Assembly: GCA_024644045.1 (NCBI GenBank)
Contig: JAHELT010000002.1
Coordinates: 1-64,000, forward strand
Source: Chromatiales bacterium
GTDB lineage: Bacteria; Pseudomonadota; Gammaproteobacteria; JAHELT01
DNA length: 64,000 bases
Reading direction: 5' to 3'
Shown here: positions 1 to 9,105 of the stretch, one piece after another
Numbering within the stretch: the stretch's first letter is position 1
Layout of the letters: each line of letters begins with the position of its first letter
Made by a program: the position numbers and the translations under genes
The notes under the pieces: generated by a model
The model's database searches: none
Seen by the model: the letters and a program-made list of their open reading frames with translations, nothing else
What the model was told of the DNA's origin: nothing

Positions 1-236
1 GGCGTTGCGCAGACCTTATTTGGATGACCAAACTGCACCCTGCGCGCCTTGCCTGGCCTCATTGCAGAGCCAACGATGGGTATTCGCATAGCGTTAACAG
101 GCCCTAAGCGCACGGCTGGCGGGCCGGATGCCCGGTGCCACACGCGGCTCGATCGCGGGTTATGATACGTGCCAAGGGCGCCGGCCAACGCCAGCGGCAC
201 GGTCTCGGCCCGAACCGCTTGCACAAACCTGATGCG

Positions 237-2060
237 ATGAACGAGATGTCGAGCACAACCAGTGATGCCCTGCGCGAGGTGCTGGGTGCGGACCCGGTGC
301 CCGCCCAGATCGACTCGCTGCGTAACGAATCGCGCGAGTTCACCGTCGCCAGCGTGTTCGCTGCAATCATTGCGACGCTTGCGCTATGGCCGGCGGCCGT
401 CCACGACAGCCTGCTGATCTGGGCGGCGCTGGCGATCTCCTGGTCGCTGCTGCGCGAGGTATTCATGCATTTCTATGCCGCCAGGGTGCCGCAGCGCGCG
501 TTGTCGGTATCGCTGGTCGTACCCGCCGCCGTGGCCGGCGCGATCTGGGGTGTGCTGCCGCTGCTGTTCTTCGACGCGCAGAACGTCGCGGCCTCGGTGT
601 TCCTGGTGCTGGTGGTGGTGAGCTTGAGCGCGGTTTCCCTGGTCTGGCTGTCGGCCTTGAAATCGGTGTACTTCGCCTTCGTGACACCCGCGCTGCTGTC
701 GCTGGTATGGGTGCTGTTCGCGGCTCGCTTTCTGGTTGCGGGTATCCTGACCGTCACGGTGCTGGCGGTTGCCCTGTACCTCGCCTACAAGCTGGACCGG
801 GCGCTGCGACACAGCGCCGGGCTGCTGGAGCGCAACAACGAGCTGAATGCGCAACTGCAGGCTGGCGGCACGGGAATCCGCGAGGCCCGCAAGGCGGTGG
901 AACGCGCCAGCACGGCCAAGGCCGAGTTTCTGGCCGCGGCCGGGCTGGGGCTGCGCCAGCGGCTGTACGCGATGAACCTGCTGATCGACTCGGTGCGCAG
1001 CAGCACCGATGAGATCGAACGCCAAAGTGCCATCGACCGGATCGACCAGTCCTTCCAGGGCCTGGACGCGGCCTTCGAGTCTCTGCTCGACATGTCGCGG
1101 CTGGAAGCGAAGCGTGTGCCCGCGGACCAGCAGAGCTTTCACCTGCGTGATGTGATAATGCCGTTGCGCGGCGCCTGGGAGACGCTTGCCGCCAGTCAGG
1201 GACTGACGTTCCGTTCACGCGTTCTGGATGCGGTGCTGCGATCCGACCCGCGTCTGCTGCAACGCATCGTCCGCCACCTGGTCAACAATGCACTGCTGCA
1301 CACCACCCAGGGCGGAGTGCTGCTCGCCACCCGCCTGCGGCCCACGGAAGTCTGGATCGAAGTGTGGGATACGGGGCCCGGCATTGCCGATGACCAGCAG
1401 GACCAGGTGTTCCAGGAGTACTTCAAGATCGAGCCGGCCGACGGCAGCCGCAGCGCCGGGCTGGGCCTGGGTCTCGCGATCGTGCAGCGCCTGTGCCGGC
1501 TGCTGAAGCACCCGGTGGAAATCCATTCGCGCCCGGGTCGGGGCAGCCTGTTCCGGGTGCGCGTCCCGCGCGGCAGCCCCCGGGCGCTGCGCGATTCGCT
1601 GTGGAGCGACGAGTACCCGGAGATGCAGATGGAGGGCAACACCATTCTCATCCTCGACGGCAAGCGTGCAATGCTCGAGGCGCTGGAGCCGGTGCTGCGC
1701 CGCTGGGGCTGTTCGGTGTGGCCCGCGCTGTCCGGCGAGGAGGCGCTGAGCCTGGTACAGATGGAGGCGGTACGTCCCGACGCCGTGATCTGCGACAGTC
1801 AGCTGCGCGGCGAGGAATCCGGTCTCGATGTGGTAAACGCGTTGCGCAAGCACCTCGGCGACAACATCCCGGTGCTCATGACCGCCGGCGAGGAACACCT
1901 GGCCTCACTGACCAAGCTGGCGAAGCGCGCGCGGGTCGAGGTGTTGAGTAAACCCGTCCAGCCGCATCAGCTGCGCGCCGCGTTGCTGCGAATGCTGATC
2001 GAGGCTGCCGAGGGCGAGGCGCCGCAGGAGATTGCGGCGAACCGGCAGGCCGATGTCTGA
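237..2060 (+). CDS. Hybrid histidine-kinase-like membrane protein lacking the H-box histidine
   Basis: Predicted 607-aa inner-membrane signalling protein. About six hydrophobic segments fill the first 190 residues, followed by a short coiled stretch, a dimerisation/H-box region, an HATPase domain (N-box RHLVNNALLHT, G1 DTGPGI, G2 GLGLGLAIV) and a C-terminal receiver domain with Asp520 (VICDSQL) and the conserved Lys (LSKPV). The H-box reads FLAAAGLGLRQRL where relatives have FLAAASHDLRQPL, so the phospho-accepting His is Leu237; the bases GGG CTG GGG at 942-950 are unambiguous. The receiver also keeps only one of its two N-terminal acidic residues (ILDGK). ATP binding looks intact, so the protein may be a regulatory pseudokinase or be phosphorylated by a partner. 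The start at 237 is chosen because upstream residues look non-coding. It overlaps the next gene by 8 bp. Confidence 0.85.
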   Translation: MNEMSSTTSDALREVLGADPVPAQIDSLRNESREFTVASVFAAIIATLALWPAAVHDSLLIWAALAISWSLLREVFMHFYAARVPQRALSVSLVVPAAVAGAIWGVLPLLFFDAQNVAASVFLVLVVVSLSAVSLVWLSALKSVYFAFVTPALLSLVWVLFAARFLVAGILTVTVLAVALYLAYKLDRALRHSAGLLERNNELNAQLQAGGTGIREARKAVERASTAKAEFLAAAGLGLRQRLYAMNLLIDSVRSSTDEIERQSAIDRIDQSFQGLDAAFESLLDMSRLEAKRVPADQQSFHLRDVIMPLRGAWETLAASQGLTFRSRVLDAVLRSDPRLLQRIVRHLVNNALLHTTQGGVLLATRLRPTEVWIEVWDTGPGIADDQQDQVFQEYFKIEPADGSRSAGLGLGLAIVQRLCRLLKHPVEIHSRPGRGSLFRVRVPRGSPRALRDSLWSDEYPEMQMEGNTILILDGKRAMLEALEPVLRRWGCSVWPALSGEEALSLVQMEAVRPDAVICDSQLRGEESGLDVVNALRKHLGDNIPVLMTAGEEHLASLTKLAKRARVEVLSKPVQPHQLRAALLRMLIEAAEGEAPQEIAANRQADV

Positions 2061-2568
2061 CGGCCCGGGGCAGGATACCGGGCGATGGGCCAGCACCGCG
2101 AACATTACCCGGGTATGCGTGGCGCTGGCCGCGCTGGCGCTGCCGGCGGCCTCGCACGCCGGCGACGTTGACCGGCTGCTGGAGCGCGACGCACCGCCAC
2201 CGGGCGTGGTGTTCGAAATCATCGCCTGGAACGACGCGTTCCTGCAGCAGGCACTGCCCCGCGTGCGCAACGACATTGCGCGTCTGCGCAAGCGGTTCCC
2301 GGACATGGCGTTTGCTGTCGTTTCGCACGGTGCCGAGCAGTTCGCACTGCTCGTCGACGAGCGCTTGACCTATCCGGCAGCGCACGCCGTGACCAGAAGT
2401 CTGATCGCCGACAATGTGCCGGTGCACGTCTGCGGCACGCATGCGAGCTGGCGCGGCCTGAGCGAGGAGGATTTCCCCGACTACGTCGACGTGGCGGCGA
2501 GCGGTCCGGCGCAGATCAACAACTACCTGGCACTCGACTACGTGCTGGTGCGCCTGACCGCAGATTGA
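2053..2568 (+). CDS. Exported DsrE/DsrF-family protein
   Basis: 171-aa protein of the DsrE/DsrF-like sulfur-relay fold. After a charged leader there is a hydrophobic segment ending in ASHA before GDVDRLL, a plausible signal peptide, so the protein should act in the periplasm. The body has the family pattern of a beta strand followed by a string of amphipathic helices; one cysteine lies in VCGTHASW near the position used by other DsrE proteins. Known relatives are cytosolic sulfur carriers in sulfur oxidation or tRNA thiolation, but many exported single-domain paralogues have no assigned role. The ATG at 2053 overlaps the end of the kinase-like gene, so the two are probably co-translated, suggesting a shared sensory or stress function. 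No electron-donor or sulfur-oxidation genes are nearby. Confidence 0.75.
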   Translation: MSDGPGQDTGRWASTANITRVCVALAALALPAASHAGDVDRLLERDAPPPGVVFEIIAWNDAFLQQALPRVRNDIARLRKRFPDMAFAVVSHGAEQFALLVDERLTYPAAHAVTRSLIADNVPVHVCGTHASWRGLSEEDFPDYVDVAASGPAQINNYLALDYVLVRLTAD

Positions 2569-2595
2569 ACCCCGACGGGGCGCCCCGCGGCGCGC

Positions 2596-3633
2596 TCACG
2601 GGCAGGGGTTCGCGTGTTCCCTGTGAATTTCCTCGATCTGCTCGAGCACCACCGGGTCGAGGGTTACCCCGATGCTGTCGATGTTCTCGCGTAGCTGCTC
2701 CAGGCGCGTCGCACCAACGATGTTGGCGGTCACGAACGGCTGCGCGTTGACGTACGCGAGCGCCATTTGTGCGGGAGTCAGCCCGTGCTGCTGCGCGAGC
2801 GCCACGTATTTGCCGGTGCGCTCGACGGCAAGCTCGGTGACGTATCGCGGGAAGTAGTCCGCGTAGAGCGTGAGCCGGGCGCCCTCGGGCCTGCGTCCGT
2901 TCAGGTATTTGCCACTGAGCACGCCGAAGCCCAGCGGCGAGTAGGCGAGCAGTCCGACGCGCTCGCGGCAGGCCATCTCTGCCAGCCCGATCTCGAACGC
3001 GCGGTTAAGCAGATTGTAGGGGTTCTGGATGCTCACGATGCGCGGGTAGCCTTTCTGCTCGGCGAGGCGCAGAAACGCCATCACGCCCCAGGGGGTTTCG
3101 TTGGACACCCCGAGGTAGCGCACCTTACCCGCCTCGACGATCTGCGCCAGCGCCTGCAGCGTCTCCTCGATCGGCGTACCGGTCTCCTCGGGCTGGTGCT
3201 CATAGCCGAGGTGCCCGAAAAAATTGGTCGCCCGGGCCGGCCAGTGGACCTGGTAGAGATCGATGTAGTCCGTCTGCAGGCGCTGCAGGCTGGCGTCGAT
3301 CGCTGCGTGAATGTGCGGCCGCGTCAGCTTGGGGCCGTTGCGGATCCACTTGGGCCATTTCGGTCCGCACACCTTGGAGGCGATCACCAGGCGCTCGCGA
3401 TCCTGGCGTGCACCCAGCCAGGTGCCGATGTACTGCTCGGTCAGGCCCTGCGACTCGGCCTAGGTCGGCGACGCGTACAGCTCCGCAGTGTCGATGAAGT
3501 TCACACCCCGCTCGACGGCCAGATCCAGCTGCGCGTGCGCGTCACGCTCGGTGTTCTGCTGCCCGAAGGTCATCGTGCCGAGACAGATGACGCTGACGTC
3601 GATATCCGTGTTGCCCAGTTTCCGGTATTTCAT
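2596..3633 (-). pseudogene. tas: Aldo/keto reductase (Tas-like) interrupted by an in-frame amber codon
   Basis: Full-length NADP-dependent aldo/keto reductase reading frame (about 345 codons) except for one TAG at 3462-3460. The N-terminal part begins MKYRKLGNTD and includes GTMTFGQQNTERDAHAQLD and FIDTAELYASPT; after the TAG the same frame continues AESQGLTEQYIGTW and then IASKVCGP, YQVHW, GVSNET and AYSPLGFGVLSGKY, all in the order expected for E. coli Tas. The stop falls at a variable position between conserved blocks (the Tas sequence there reads PRPETQG). Everything else, including the Tyr and Lys catalytic region, looks intact. Either a recent nonsense mutation, suppressed readthrough, or a base-call error. 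The downstream piece has an internal ATG at 3387 but would lack the active site. Confidence 0.85.
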
Positions 3634-3671
3634 CGCTTGTGCCGTTGTTGCGCAGATGATGGTGCGCACGC

Positions 3672-4799
3672 TCAGATGAAGAGCGTCAGCACCCCCGTGT
3701 AACCATACAGGCGTCCGTTGTAGATCTCGCCGTTGGCGAAGAACCCGACCAGCGGAAAACGCCCGAGCGTGTCCTGGATCGTGCGGACTTCTTCGCTGTC
3801 GCTGCCGAACTGGTGACGGCCGCGTGCCAGGCACGAGACGTACACGCCGCCGCGAATGGGGCGGTTGCCGATTCGCCGCCGCAGCGCGTGCGTCATGCGC
3901 TCCAGGTCTTCGCGCGCGCTGTTGCCATCGCGCCGGCAGAACATCAGCTCCGTGTGCTCGTCAAGGTAGTCTCCGATCGCGATCAGACCGTGCGTCTCGT
4001 CCACCCCGATGAGGTTCCTCACCATGTAGTCGCCGGTATCCGACCCTGGCACGCCCAGGGCGGCGAAAATGTAGTTGCCGGCACGGCTCAGATCGCGCGC
4101 CATGATCTCGCCCACGTCCTCGCGCAACACGTCGAGCGCTGGACGTTCGTCGAGCGTGATGGCGATATTGCGCTCGGCGCTCGAAATCCGATGCCGCGGT
4201 CCGATCGGCGTGCAGCCCTGCGTATGGTCGACGGCGACCGCTACCTCGGGCGCGAACAGTGCGCCGCTGAGGCCGCTCTGCGCGGCGGTGTCCGAGATAT
4301 GGCTTGCTGCGTCGCCGGAGCTCAGGCCGCCGACGAAGAACGTGTCCCCCAGCCGCTCGTTGAGCCGTTGCAGGTGCCCGTCCTGCACCGCCGCCGAGCC
4401 GTGCGCGTGCACCAGTCCGAGGCCTCCCGGAAAGCGCGCCTGCCACGCGCCGGCACGGCCGAGCACTGCCGTGAAATCGCCCGGCGCGAGCGCCATCCAG
4501 CTGTCCGGCGCAAACGCGCCGAGCATGATCGCGGCGGCCGGCGCGTCGTATATCTCCCGATCGTCCGCGCAGATACCGATGCCGCTGCTGCCCACCCAGT
4601 GCTGCACGCCGGTCACCGCGCGCAGGGCTTCCAGCAGCGGGTCGAGCTCCGGGACCAGCGCGTCGGTGACGTAGAGAAAGCCCAGGTTCGCGCCCCCCGG
4701 CGCGCCGGAGAACCGCGTCCGGCACTGCGCCACCACGGTCCGCGGGTCGGCGTCCGTCAGGCAGGCGCTGGTGAACGCTCCCATGCCGGTGTGGGTCAT
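3672..4799 (-). CDS. FIST N/FIST C domain sensor protein
   Basis: 375-aa protein matching the FIST (F-box and intracellular signal transduction) family, proposed from its gene contexts to sense small ligands such as amino acids. The N-terminal half holds GANLGFLYVTD and HWVGSSGIGICADD; the C-terminal half holds HGLIAIGDYLDEHTELMFCRRDG and the family ending RFPLVGFFANGEIYNGRLYGYTGVLTLFI-like block with G-x-Y-G-YTGV. No membrane segment or output domain is present, so it would be a soluble stand-alone sensor. A GGAGG lies 13 bases before the ATG. It starts 2 bases after the end of the prkB remnant. The hybrid-kinase-like protein 2.5 kb away could be a partner, but that is only a guess. Confidence 0.8.
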   Translation of the reverse strand: MTHTGMGAFTSACLTDADPRTVVAQCRTRFSGAPGGANLGFLYVTDALVPELDPLLEALRAVTGVQHWVGSSGIGICADDREIYDAPAAAIMLGAFAPDSWMALAPGDFTAVLGRAGAWQARFPGGLGLVHAHGSAAVQDGHLQRLNERLGDTFFVGGLSSGDAASHISDTAAQSGLSGALFAPEVAVAVDHTQGCTPIGPRHRISSAERNIAITLDERPALDVLREDVGEIMARDLSRAGNYIFAALGVPGSDTGDYMVRNLIGVDETHGLIAIGDYLDEHTELMFCRRDGNSAREDLERMTHALRRRIGNRPIRGGVYVSCLARGRHQFGSDSEEVRTIQDTLGRFPLVGFFANGEIYNGRLYGYTGVLTLFI

Positions 4800-4801
4800 G
4801 C

Positions 4802-5035
4802 TTATCCGTCCTCCCGAGCGCGCCGCCCACGCGCGCAGCGGACGAGGTCGCGCATTATCGGAGTCGGCAACAGCGCCATGGCCAGGCCCATTTTACCGCC
4901 GGTCACAACGATTGTGCTGGCGCGCGAAACGAACGAGGCGTGCAGGTGGTGAGCAGGTAGCGAAAGTCGACGCCAGACTTCCGCGTCCGCGCCGGAGGAA
5001 CCGGTAAGCGCGATCACGGGGTGGTTTCTCGACAT
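4802..5035 (-). pseudogene. prkB: Phosphoribulokinase remnant: both ends kept, middle deleted
   Basis: 77-codon open frame. Its first 16 residues, MSRNHPVIALTGSSGA, match the start of PrkB-type phosphoribulokinase through the first part of the P-loop (E. coli MSAKHPVIAVTGSSGAG). Its last 45 residues, including SFVSRASTIVVTGGKMGLAM and then TPIMRDLV, match the C-terminus of the same enzyme (E. coli SFISHINTLVVPGGKMGLAM). The intervening 210 or so residues, with the rest of the P-loop and the catalytic Asp region, are missing while the frame is kept. The product cannot bind ATP or ribulose 5-phosphate. It lies 6 bp after the SLC13 transporter and 2 bp before the FIST gene, so it may still be transcribed and translated within that set. 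Confidence 0.8.
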
Positions 5036-5041
5036 GCGCGC

Positions 5042-6901
5042 TCAGAAAATCAGGTTCAGCATGAGCAGCGCGACCGCCAGGAACAACAGCGTCATGATGC
5101 TGCCCGCGGCCACGAAATCGCGTACCCGGTAACCGGCCGGGCCCATGATCAGGGCGTTGACCTGGTGGGTTGGAATCAGGAACGAGTTCGAGGTGCAGAT
5201 CGCCACGGTGAGTGCGAACACGGCCGGGTCCGCGCCCGCGCCGATCGCGATGTTTACCGCCAGCGGAACCAGCAGCACGGTGGCGCCGACGTTCGACATG
5301 ACCAGGGTGAAGAACGTCGCCAGCACGCCGAGCACGGTCTGCAGCACCCATAGCGGCACTTCACCGAGCAGCGCGAGTGTCTGCTGGGCGATCCACGCGG
5401 CCGTGCCGGTCGACTCCACCGCCAGGCCCAGCGGTATCAGACTGGCGAGCAGAAAGACGGTCTTCCAGTCCACCGACCCGTAGGCTTCGTCGATGCTGAG
5501 CACCCCGGACACGATCATGCCCACCGCGCCGGTGAGCAGTGCGACCGACAGGCGCAGGTCGGTGAACAGCACCAGGCCCAGGGCCGCGGCGAGGAAGAAC
5601 ACGGCGTAGCGCACTTTGTGCTGGCGCAGCTCCTCGTGCGGATGATCGGTTATGATCACGAAGTTGCGGTTGCCGGAGAGCTGGTGCAGATCGCGCCAGC
5701 GCGTGTGCACCACCAGCATGTCGCCCGCCATCAGGATCTCGTCGCGCAGGCTGTCGGAGTCGATGGGGCTGCCGCCACGCAGAATGCGCAACACGTTCAA
5801 CCCATAGGTCTTGCGCATGCGCACGTCGCGAATCGTGCGCCCGACGATGTTGGAGCTGGGCGGGATGACCAGCTCGGCGATACCGGCCTGACTGGCGTTC
5901 AACACGTCGGAGAACGCCTGCAGCTCGGCGTTGAGCACCAGCGCGTGCTCGCTCGCGAGGTTCGCCATCTGCTCCGCCGAACCCATCAGCCCGAGCGTGC
6001 TGTTGACCCAGACGATCTCGTCGCGGGGTGGGGCCACGATCAGCTCGTCGCCGTCGCGCTGGGCGACGATGAACGGGATCTCGAAACGCGATTCGATCTC
6101 CTCGATGGTCAGGCCCACCAGGGGGCTGTCGATGGTGACGCGGGCCTCGAACAGATCGCCGCCGATCCCGTAGATATTCTGAAAGTACTCGCTGGCTTTC
6201 GCCGGCACCTGCGCCCCGCTGCTGCCCTTCGCTTCCGGCAGCACGATCTTGCCGAACAGCACGAAGTAACCGATGCCAGTGAGCACGATCGCGATGCCGA
6301 TCGGCGTGACGCTGAACAGATCGAAGGTCGCCATCTGCTGATCGCCCGTCAGTCTCTGGTTGGCATTGAGTATCAGATCGTTGAGCAGAATCAGCGGGCT
6401 CGAGCCGACCATGGTCATGGTCCCGCCGCAGATCGCGCAAAAGCCCATGGGCATCAGCAGGCGCGACATCGGCAGCCCGGTGCGGGTCGAGATGCGGCTG
6501 ACCACCGGCAGGAACAGGGCCGCTGCCCCGACGTTCTGCATGAAGCTGGAAATCAGCCCGACGGTGCTGGAGATCAGGGGGATGATGCGCTTCTCGGTAG
6601 CGCCGCCGTAGTGCAGGATCAGGCCCGCTAATCGCCCCATGAGCCCGGTCTTGTCCAGCCCGGCGCCGATGATCATGACCGCGATGATCGAGATCACCGC
6701 GTTGCTGCCGAACCCGGTGAACAGGTGCCGGGTGTCGATGATGCCCTCCAGCCCCGGGACCATCGTCAGCAGTCCCAGCAGCACCATGATGGATACCGCC
6801 GTGACGTCCACACGCACCAGTTCCGAGACGAACAGAAACACGGTAAGCGCCAGCACGCCCAGCACCACTACCATGTCCGGCGTGAGGGTCAGTTCTTGCA
6901 A
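5042..6901 (-). CDS. SLC13-type anion permease with two RCK_C domains
   Basis: 619-aa membrane transporter of the divalent anion:Na+ symporter group (E. coli YfbS-like). About five membrane segments precede a cytoplasmic block with two TrkA-C (RCK_C) domains at roughly residues 200-390 (SPLVGLTIEEIESRF and SNIVGRTIRDVRMR), then a second set of membrane segments containing MSNVGATVLLVPLAVNIA and TSNSFLIPTHQVNALIMGP, which carry the paired transport motifs of the family. Substrate (sulfate, phosphate, dicarboxylate or other anion) cannot be told from sequence. The TTG at 6901 is chosen because AGGAG stands 9 bases upstream; an ATG further up at 6961 would run into the space after trmB without a ribosome site. 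Confidence 0.85.
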   Translation of the reverse strand: MQELTLTPDMVVVLGVLALTVFLFVSELVRVDVTAVSIMVLLGLLTMVPGLEGIIDTRHLFTGFGSNAVISIIAVMIIGAGLDKTGLMGRLAGLILHYGGATEKRIIPLISSTVGLISSFMQNVGAAALFLPVVSRISTRTGLPMSRLLMPMGFCAICGGTMTMVGSSPLILLNDLILNANQRLTGDQQMATFDLFSVTPIGIAIVLTGIGYFVLFGKIVLPEAKGSSGAQVPAKASEYFQNIYGIGGDLFEARVTIDSPLVGLTIEEIESRFEIPFIVAQRDGDELIVAPPRDEIVWVNSTLGLMGSAEQMANLASEHALVLNAELQAFSDVLNASQAGIAELVIPPSSNIVGRTIRDVRMRKTYGLNVLRILRGGSPIDSDSLRDEILMAGDMLVVHTRWRDLHQLSGNRNFVIITDHPHEELRQHKVRYAVFFLAAALGLVLFTDLRLSVALLTGAVGMIVSGVLSIDEAYGSVDWKTVFLLASLIPLGLAVESTGTAAWIAQQTLALLGEVPLWVLQTVLGVLATFFTLVMSNVGATVLLVPLAVNIAIGAGADPAVFALTVAICTSNSFLIPTHQVNALIMGPAGYRVRDFVAAGSIMTLLFLAVALLMLNLIF

Positions 6902-6972
6902 GTTGTGGGCTCCTCTTTCCTGATTTGTACGCAGCGTTGCATCCGCGCTGCGTCCGTGCACGGCCCCGCTCG

Positions 6973-7725
6973 TCAGATGCGCTCGAACAGCAGGTCCTGC
7001 ACCGCGTTGCCTTCACGCAGTCCGCGCAGCTCGAAGCGCGTTGGGATGCGGTACCCGGGCGGATCCGAGAAACGTCCGGGGCCGCTGCAATTGCTCAGGC
7101 TCGCCACGTTCTCCAGCACCGCCAGCATCTGCTCCGCGTAGTCCTCCCAGTCGGTGGCCAGATGCAGCACACCACCGGGGATCAGCTTGCGCGCCAGCGT
7201 CTCGGCGAACGCCGGCTGCAGCAGGCGGCGTTTGTGGTGGCGCTTCTTCGGCCACGGGTCCGGAAACAGGATCAGGATGCGCGCCGCGCAGGCATCGGCG
7301 ATGCGTCGTTGCACGAACTCACCGGCATCGGCGTTGGCGATGCGGATGTTCTCGAGCTGCTGTTTCTCGATGCTCAGCAATAAGCGTCCGATGCCGGGGT
7401 TGTGTACTTCGATGCCGAGAAAATCGTGATCCGGCCGGGCCGCGGCCAGGTGCGCCAGCGTTGCGCCGTTGCCGAAGCCGATCTCTATCCAAAGCGGCGC
7501 CTGACGGCCGAACAGGGCCGGGGTGCACAGTGGCGTTTCACCCTGGTCGTCCACCAGGAGCGCGGCGTGCGTTCGCAGCGCGCGCCGCTGGGCCGGCGTC
7601 AACCGGCCTTGACGGCGTACAAAACTTCGAAGCGTCGGGCGGCGTACGTTCGGGTCCGGCGACAACTGCGGGCCAGCCCGCACAGTGCATGAAGGCGGTT
7701 CCGAGCGTCCGCGTTTGTTAGTCAA
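6973..7725 (-). CDS. trmB: tRNA (guanine-N7-)-methyltransferase TrmB
   Basis: Up to 250 aa. TrmB makes m7G46 in the variable loop of tRNAs using S-adenosylmethionine. Visible are RSFVRRQGRLTPAQ near the N-terminus, the SAM motif WIEIGFGNG (residues 79-87) and the diagnostic FPDPWPKKRHHKRR block (154-167), then TDWEDYAEQML and FELRG. Start codon is uncertain: the frame opens with TTG at 7725 without a clear ribosome site, and a GTG 15 codons further in is possible. The conserved core begins at about residue 30. It lies downstream of thiSG on the same strand with a 169-bp gap, so it may have its own promoter. Confidence 0.93.
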   Translation of the reverse strand: MTNKRGRSEPPSCTVRAGPQLSPDPNVRRPTLRSFVRRQGRLTPAQRRALRTHAALLVDDQGETPLCTPALFGRQAPLWIEIGFGNGATLAHLAAARPDHDFLGIEVHNPGIGRLLLSIEKQQLENIRIANADAGEFVQRRIADACAARILILFPDPWPKKRHHKRRLLQPAFAETLARKLIPGGVLHLATDWEDYAEQMLAVLENVASLSNCSGPGRFSDPPGYRIPTRFELRGLREGNAVQDLLFERI

Positions 7726-7894
7726 ATCAAACTGTCAGGCATATATCAGAGCAAGCCTGCCGGGTGACGCTTTGTACCCGTTCACTTTCAGGAAAAATCA
7801 GTTGCACATTCTCCCTGAGAGGCGAGTCCTTCATGCAAAACGCGGGCTTAGGCAACAAAAGTAGCGTCTTTTTACGTTCTGCAAGCTGCGATGC

Positions 7895-8707
7895 CTAGAA
7901 AATCGTTCCGTCCAGCGGACTCGACGCCGATGCATAGCGCCGCCGCGGCATGCGCCCGGCGCGGTAGGCCTCGCGGCCCGCCTCGATCGCCTTGCGCATC
8001 GCCGAGGCCATAAGCAGCGGCTCTCTGGCCGCGGCGATCGCGGTGTTCATGAGCACGCCGTCGCAACCGAGTTCCATGGCGATGGTCGCGTCGCTCGCGG
8101 TGCCGACCCCGGCGTCCACGATGATCGGCACGGCCGCGTTCTCCACGATCTCGAGAATGTTGTAGCGGTTCTGGATGCCCAGGCCGGAGCCGATCGGCGC
8201 AGCCAGCGGCATGACCGAGACGCAGCCCATCTCCTCCAGGCGCTTCGCGATCAGCGGGTCGTCCGAGGTGTACACCATGACCTCGAAGCCGTCGGCGATC
8301 AGCTGCTCGGCTGCGACGAGCGTTTCGGTGATGTCCGGGAACAGGGTCTTCTCGTCGCCCAGCACCTCGAGCTTCACCAGGTTGTGCCCGTCCAGCAGTT
8401 CGCGCGCCAGCCGACAGGTACGCACCGCGTCCTTGGCGCTGTAACAGCCGGCGGTGTTGGGCAGTATCGTGTAGCGGTCGGGCGGCACCACGTCCAGCAG
8501 GTTGGGCTCATCCGGGTTCTGGCCGATATTGGTGCGCCGGATGGCCACCGTGACCACCTCCGCACCGCTGGCCTCGACGGCCCGCCCGGTTTCCTCGAGG
8601 TCCCGGTACTTGCCGGTGCCGATCAGCAGTCTGGACGTAAAGCGCCGGTTGCCGACCTGCAGCAGGTCGCCGGTGTCCGCATTCAGTTCAGTTGCCGCTG
8701 TGCTCAT
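7895..8707 (-). CDS. thiG: Thiazole synthase ThiG
   Basis: 270-aa ThiG, which builds the thiazole ring of thiamine from deoxyxylulose 5-phosphate, dehydroglycine and ThiS thiocarboxylate. The Schiff-base lysine is Lys112 in [16 protein letters not shown]; the phosphate-binding part [13 protein letters not shown] (171-183) and [13 protein letters not shown] (195-207) are intact. It follows thiS by 3 bp, the usual gene order. It ends with TAG at 7897-7895 exactly where the family ends, showing that TAG works as a normal stop in this genome. Confidence 0.97.
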   Translation of the reverse strand: MSTAATELNADTGDLLQVGNRRFTSRLLIGTGKYRDLEETGRAVEASGAEVVTVAIRRTNIGQNPDEPNLLDVVPPDRYTILPNTAGCYSAKDAVRTCRLARELLDGHNLVKLEVLGDEKTLFPDITETLVAAEQLIADGFEVMVYTSDDPLIAKRLEEMGCVSVMPLAAPIGSGLGIQNRYNILEIVENAAVPIIVDAGVGTASDATIAMELGCDGVLMNTAIAAAREPLLMASAMRKAIEAGREAYRAGRMPRRRYASASSPLDGTIF

Positions 8708-8710
8708 CTC

Positions 8711-8911
8711 TCAACCGCCTCCGATGGCGTGCACGATCTCGACGGTGTCGCCGTCGCGCAGCTGGTGGTCCGGGTAGCGGCTGCGTGGCAGCAGCTCCTC
8801 GTTGATCTCCATGGCCAGGCGTTTCCCGCCCAGTCCGAGCAGATCGATCAGGTCGGCGGCCGTCGCGCCGGTCGGGAGATCCCTCGACTGTCCGTTGATG
8901 TTTACCTGCAT
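8711..8911 (-). CDS. thiS: Sulfur carrier protein ThiS
   Basis: 66-aa ubiquitin-fold sulfur carrier for thiazole synthesis, MQVNINGQSRDLP to EIVHAIGGG. The C-terminal Gly-Gly that is adenylylated and thiocarboxylated is present, with one extra Gly in the run. An in-frame ATG three codons upstream (8920) is an alternative start. Directly upstream of thiG with a 3-bp gap, so the two are one transcript; no TPP riboswitch could be recognised in the 190 bp before it. Confidence 0.92.
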   Translation of the reverse strand: MQVNINGQSRDLPTGATAADLIDLLGLGGKRLAMEINEELLPRSRYPDHQLRDGDTVEIVHAIGGG

Positions 8912-8952
8912 TACCAGCATGTTAACGCAGCCGAGCGTGGTTGCAGAAGTCT

Positions 8953-8958
8953 ATTATA
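8953..8958 (-). promoter_or_regulatory. Probable -10 box for thiS-thiG
   Basis: On the minus strand these bases read TATAAT, a perfect -10 element, 42 bp before the thiS start. Just upstream is a perfect 14-bp palindrome CGCCGCATGCGGCG (8961-8974) occupying the spacer between -10 and -35, where a repressor could bind. No good -35 match is seen. Confidence 0.45.
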
Positions 8959-9105
8959 CGCGCCGCATGCGGCGGGTGCCGCACCCGGTGAGTCTGCCAA
9001 CGAGGCGCGTTCGAGGGTACACTTGGTGCGCGTGACGGCCGCCGGTGCGAGACCGGCCCGAAGTTGCCACCGTTCGCGGCGCGAACAGGCCGGCGCGACG
9101 CCTTC

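Noticed and set aside
384-1142. Minus-strand open frame opposite the hybrid kinase-like gene
   Set aside because: Gln/Arg/His-rich product typical of an antisense shadow.
8912-9105. TPP riboswitch before thiS
   Set aside because: No CTGAGA or other TPP-aptamer core could be found on the minus strand here.
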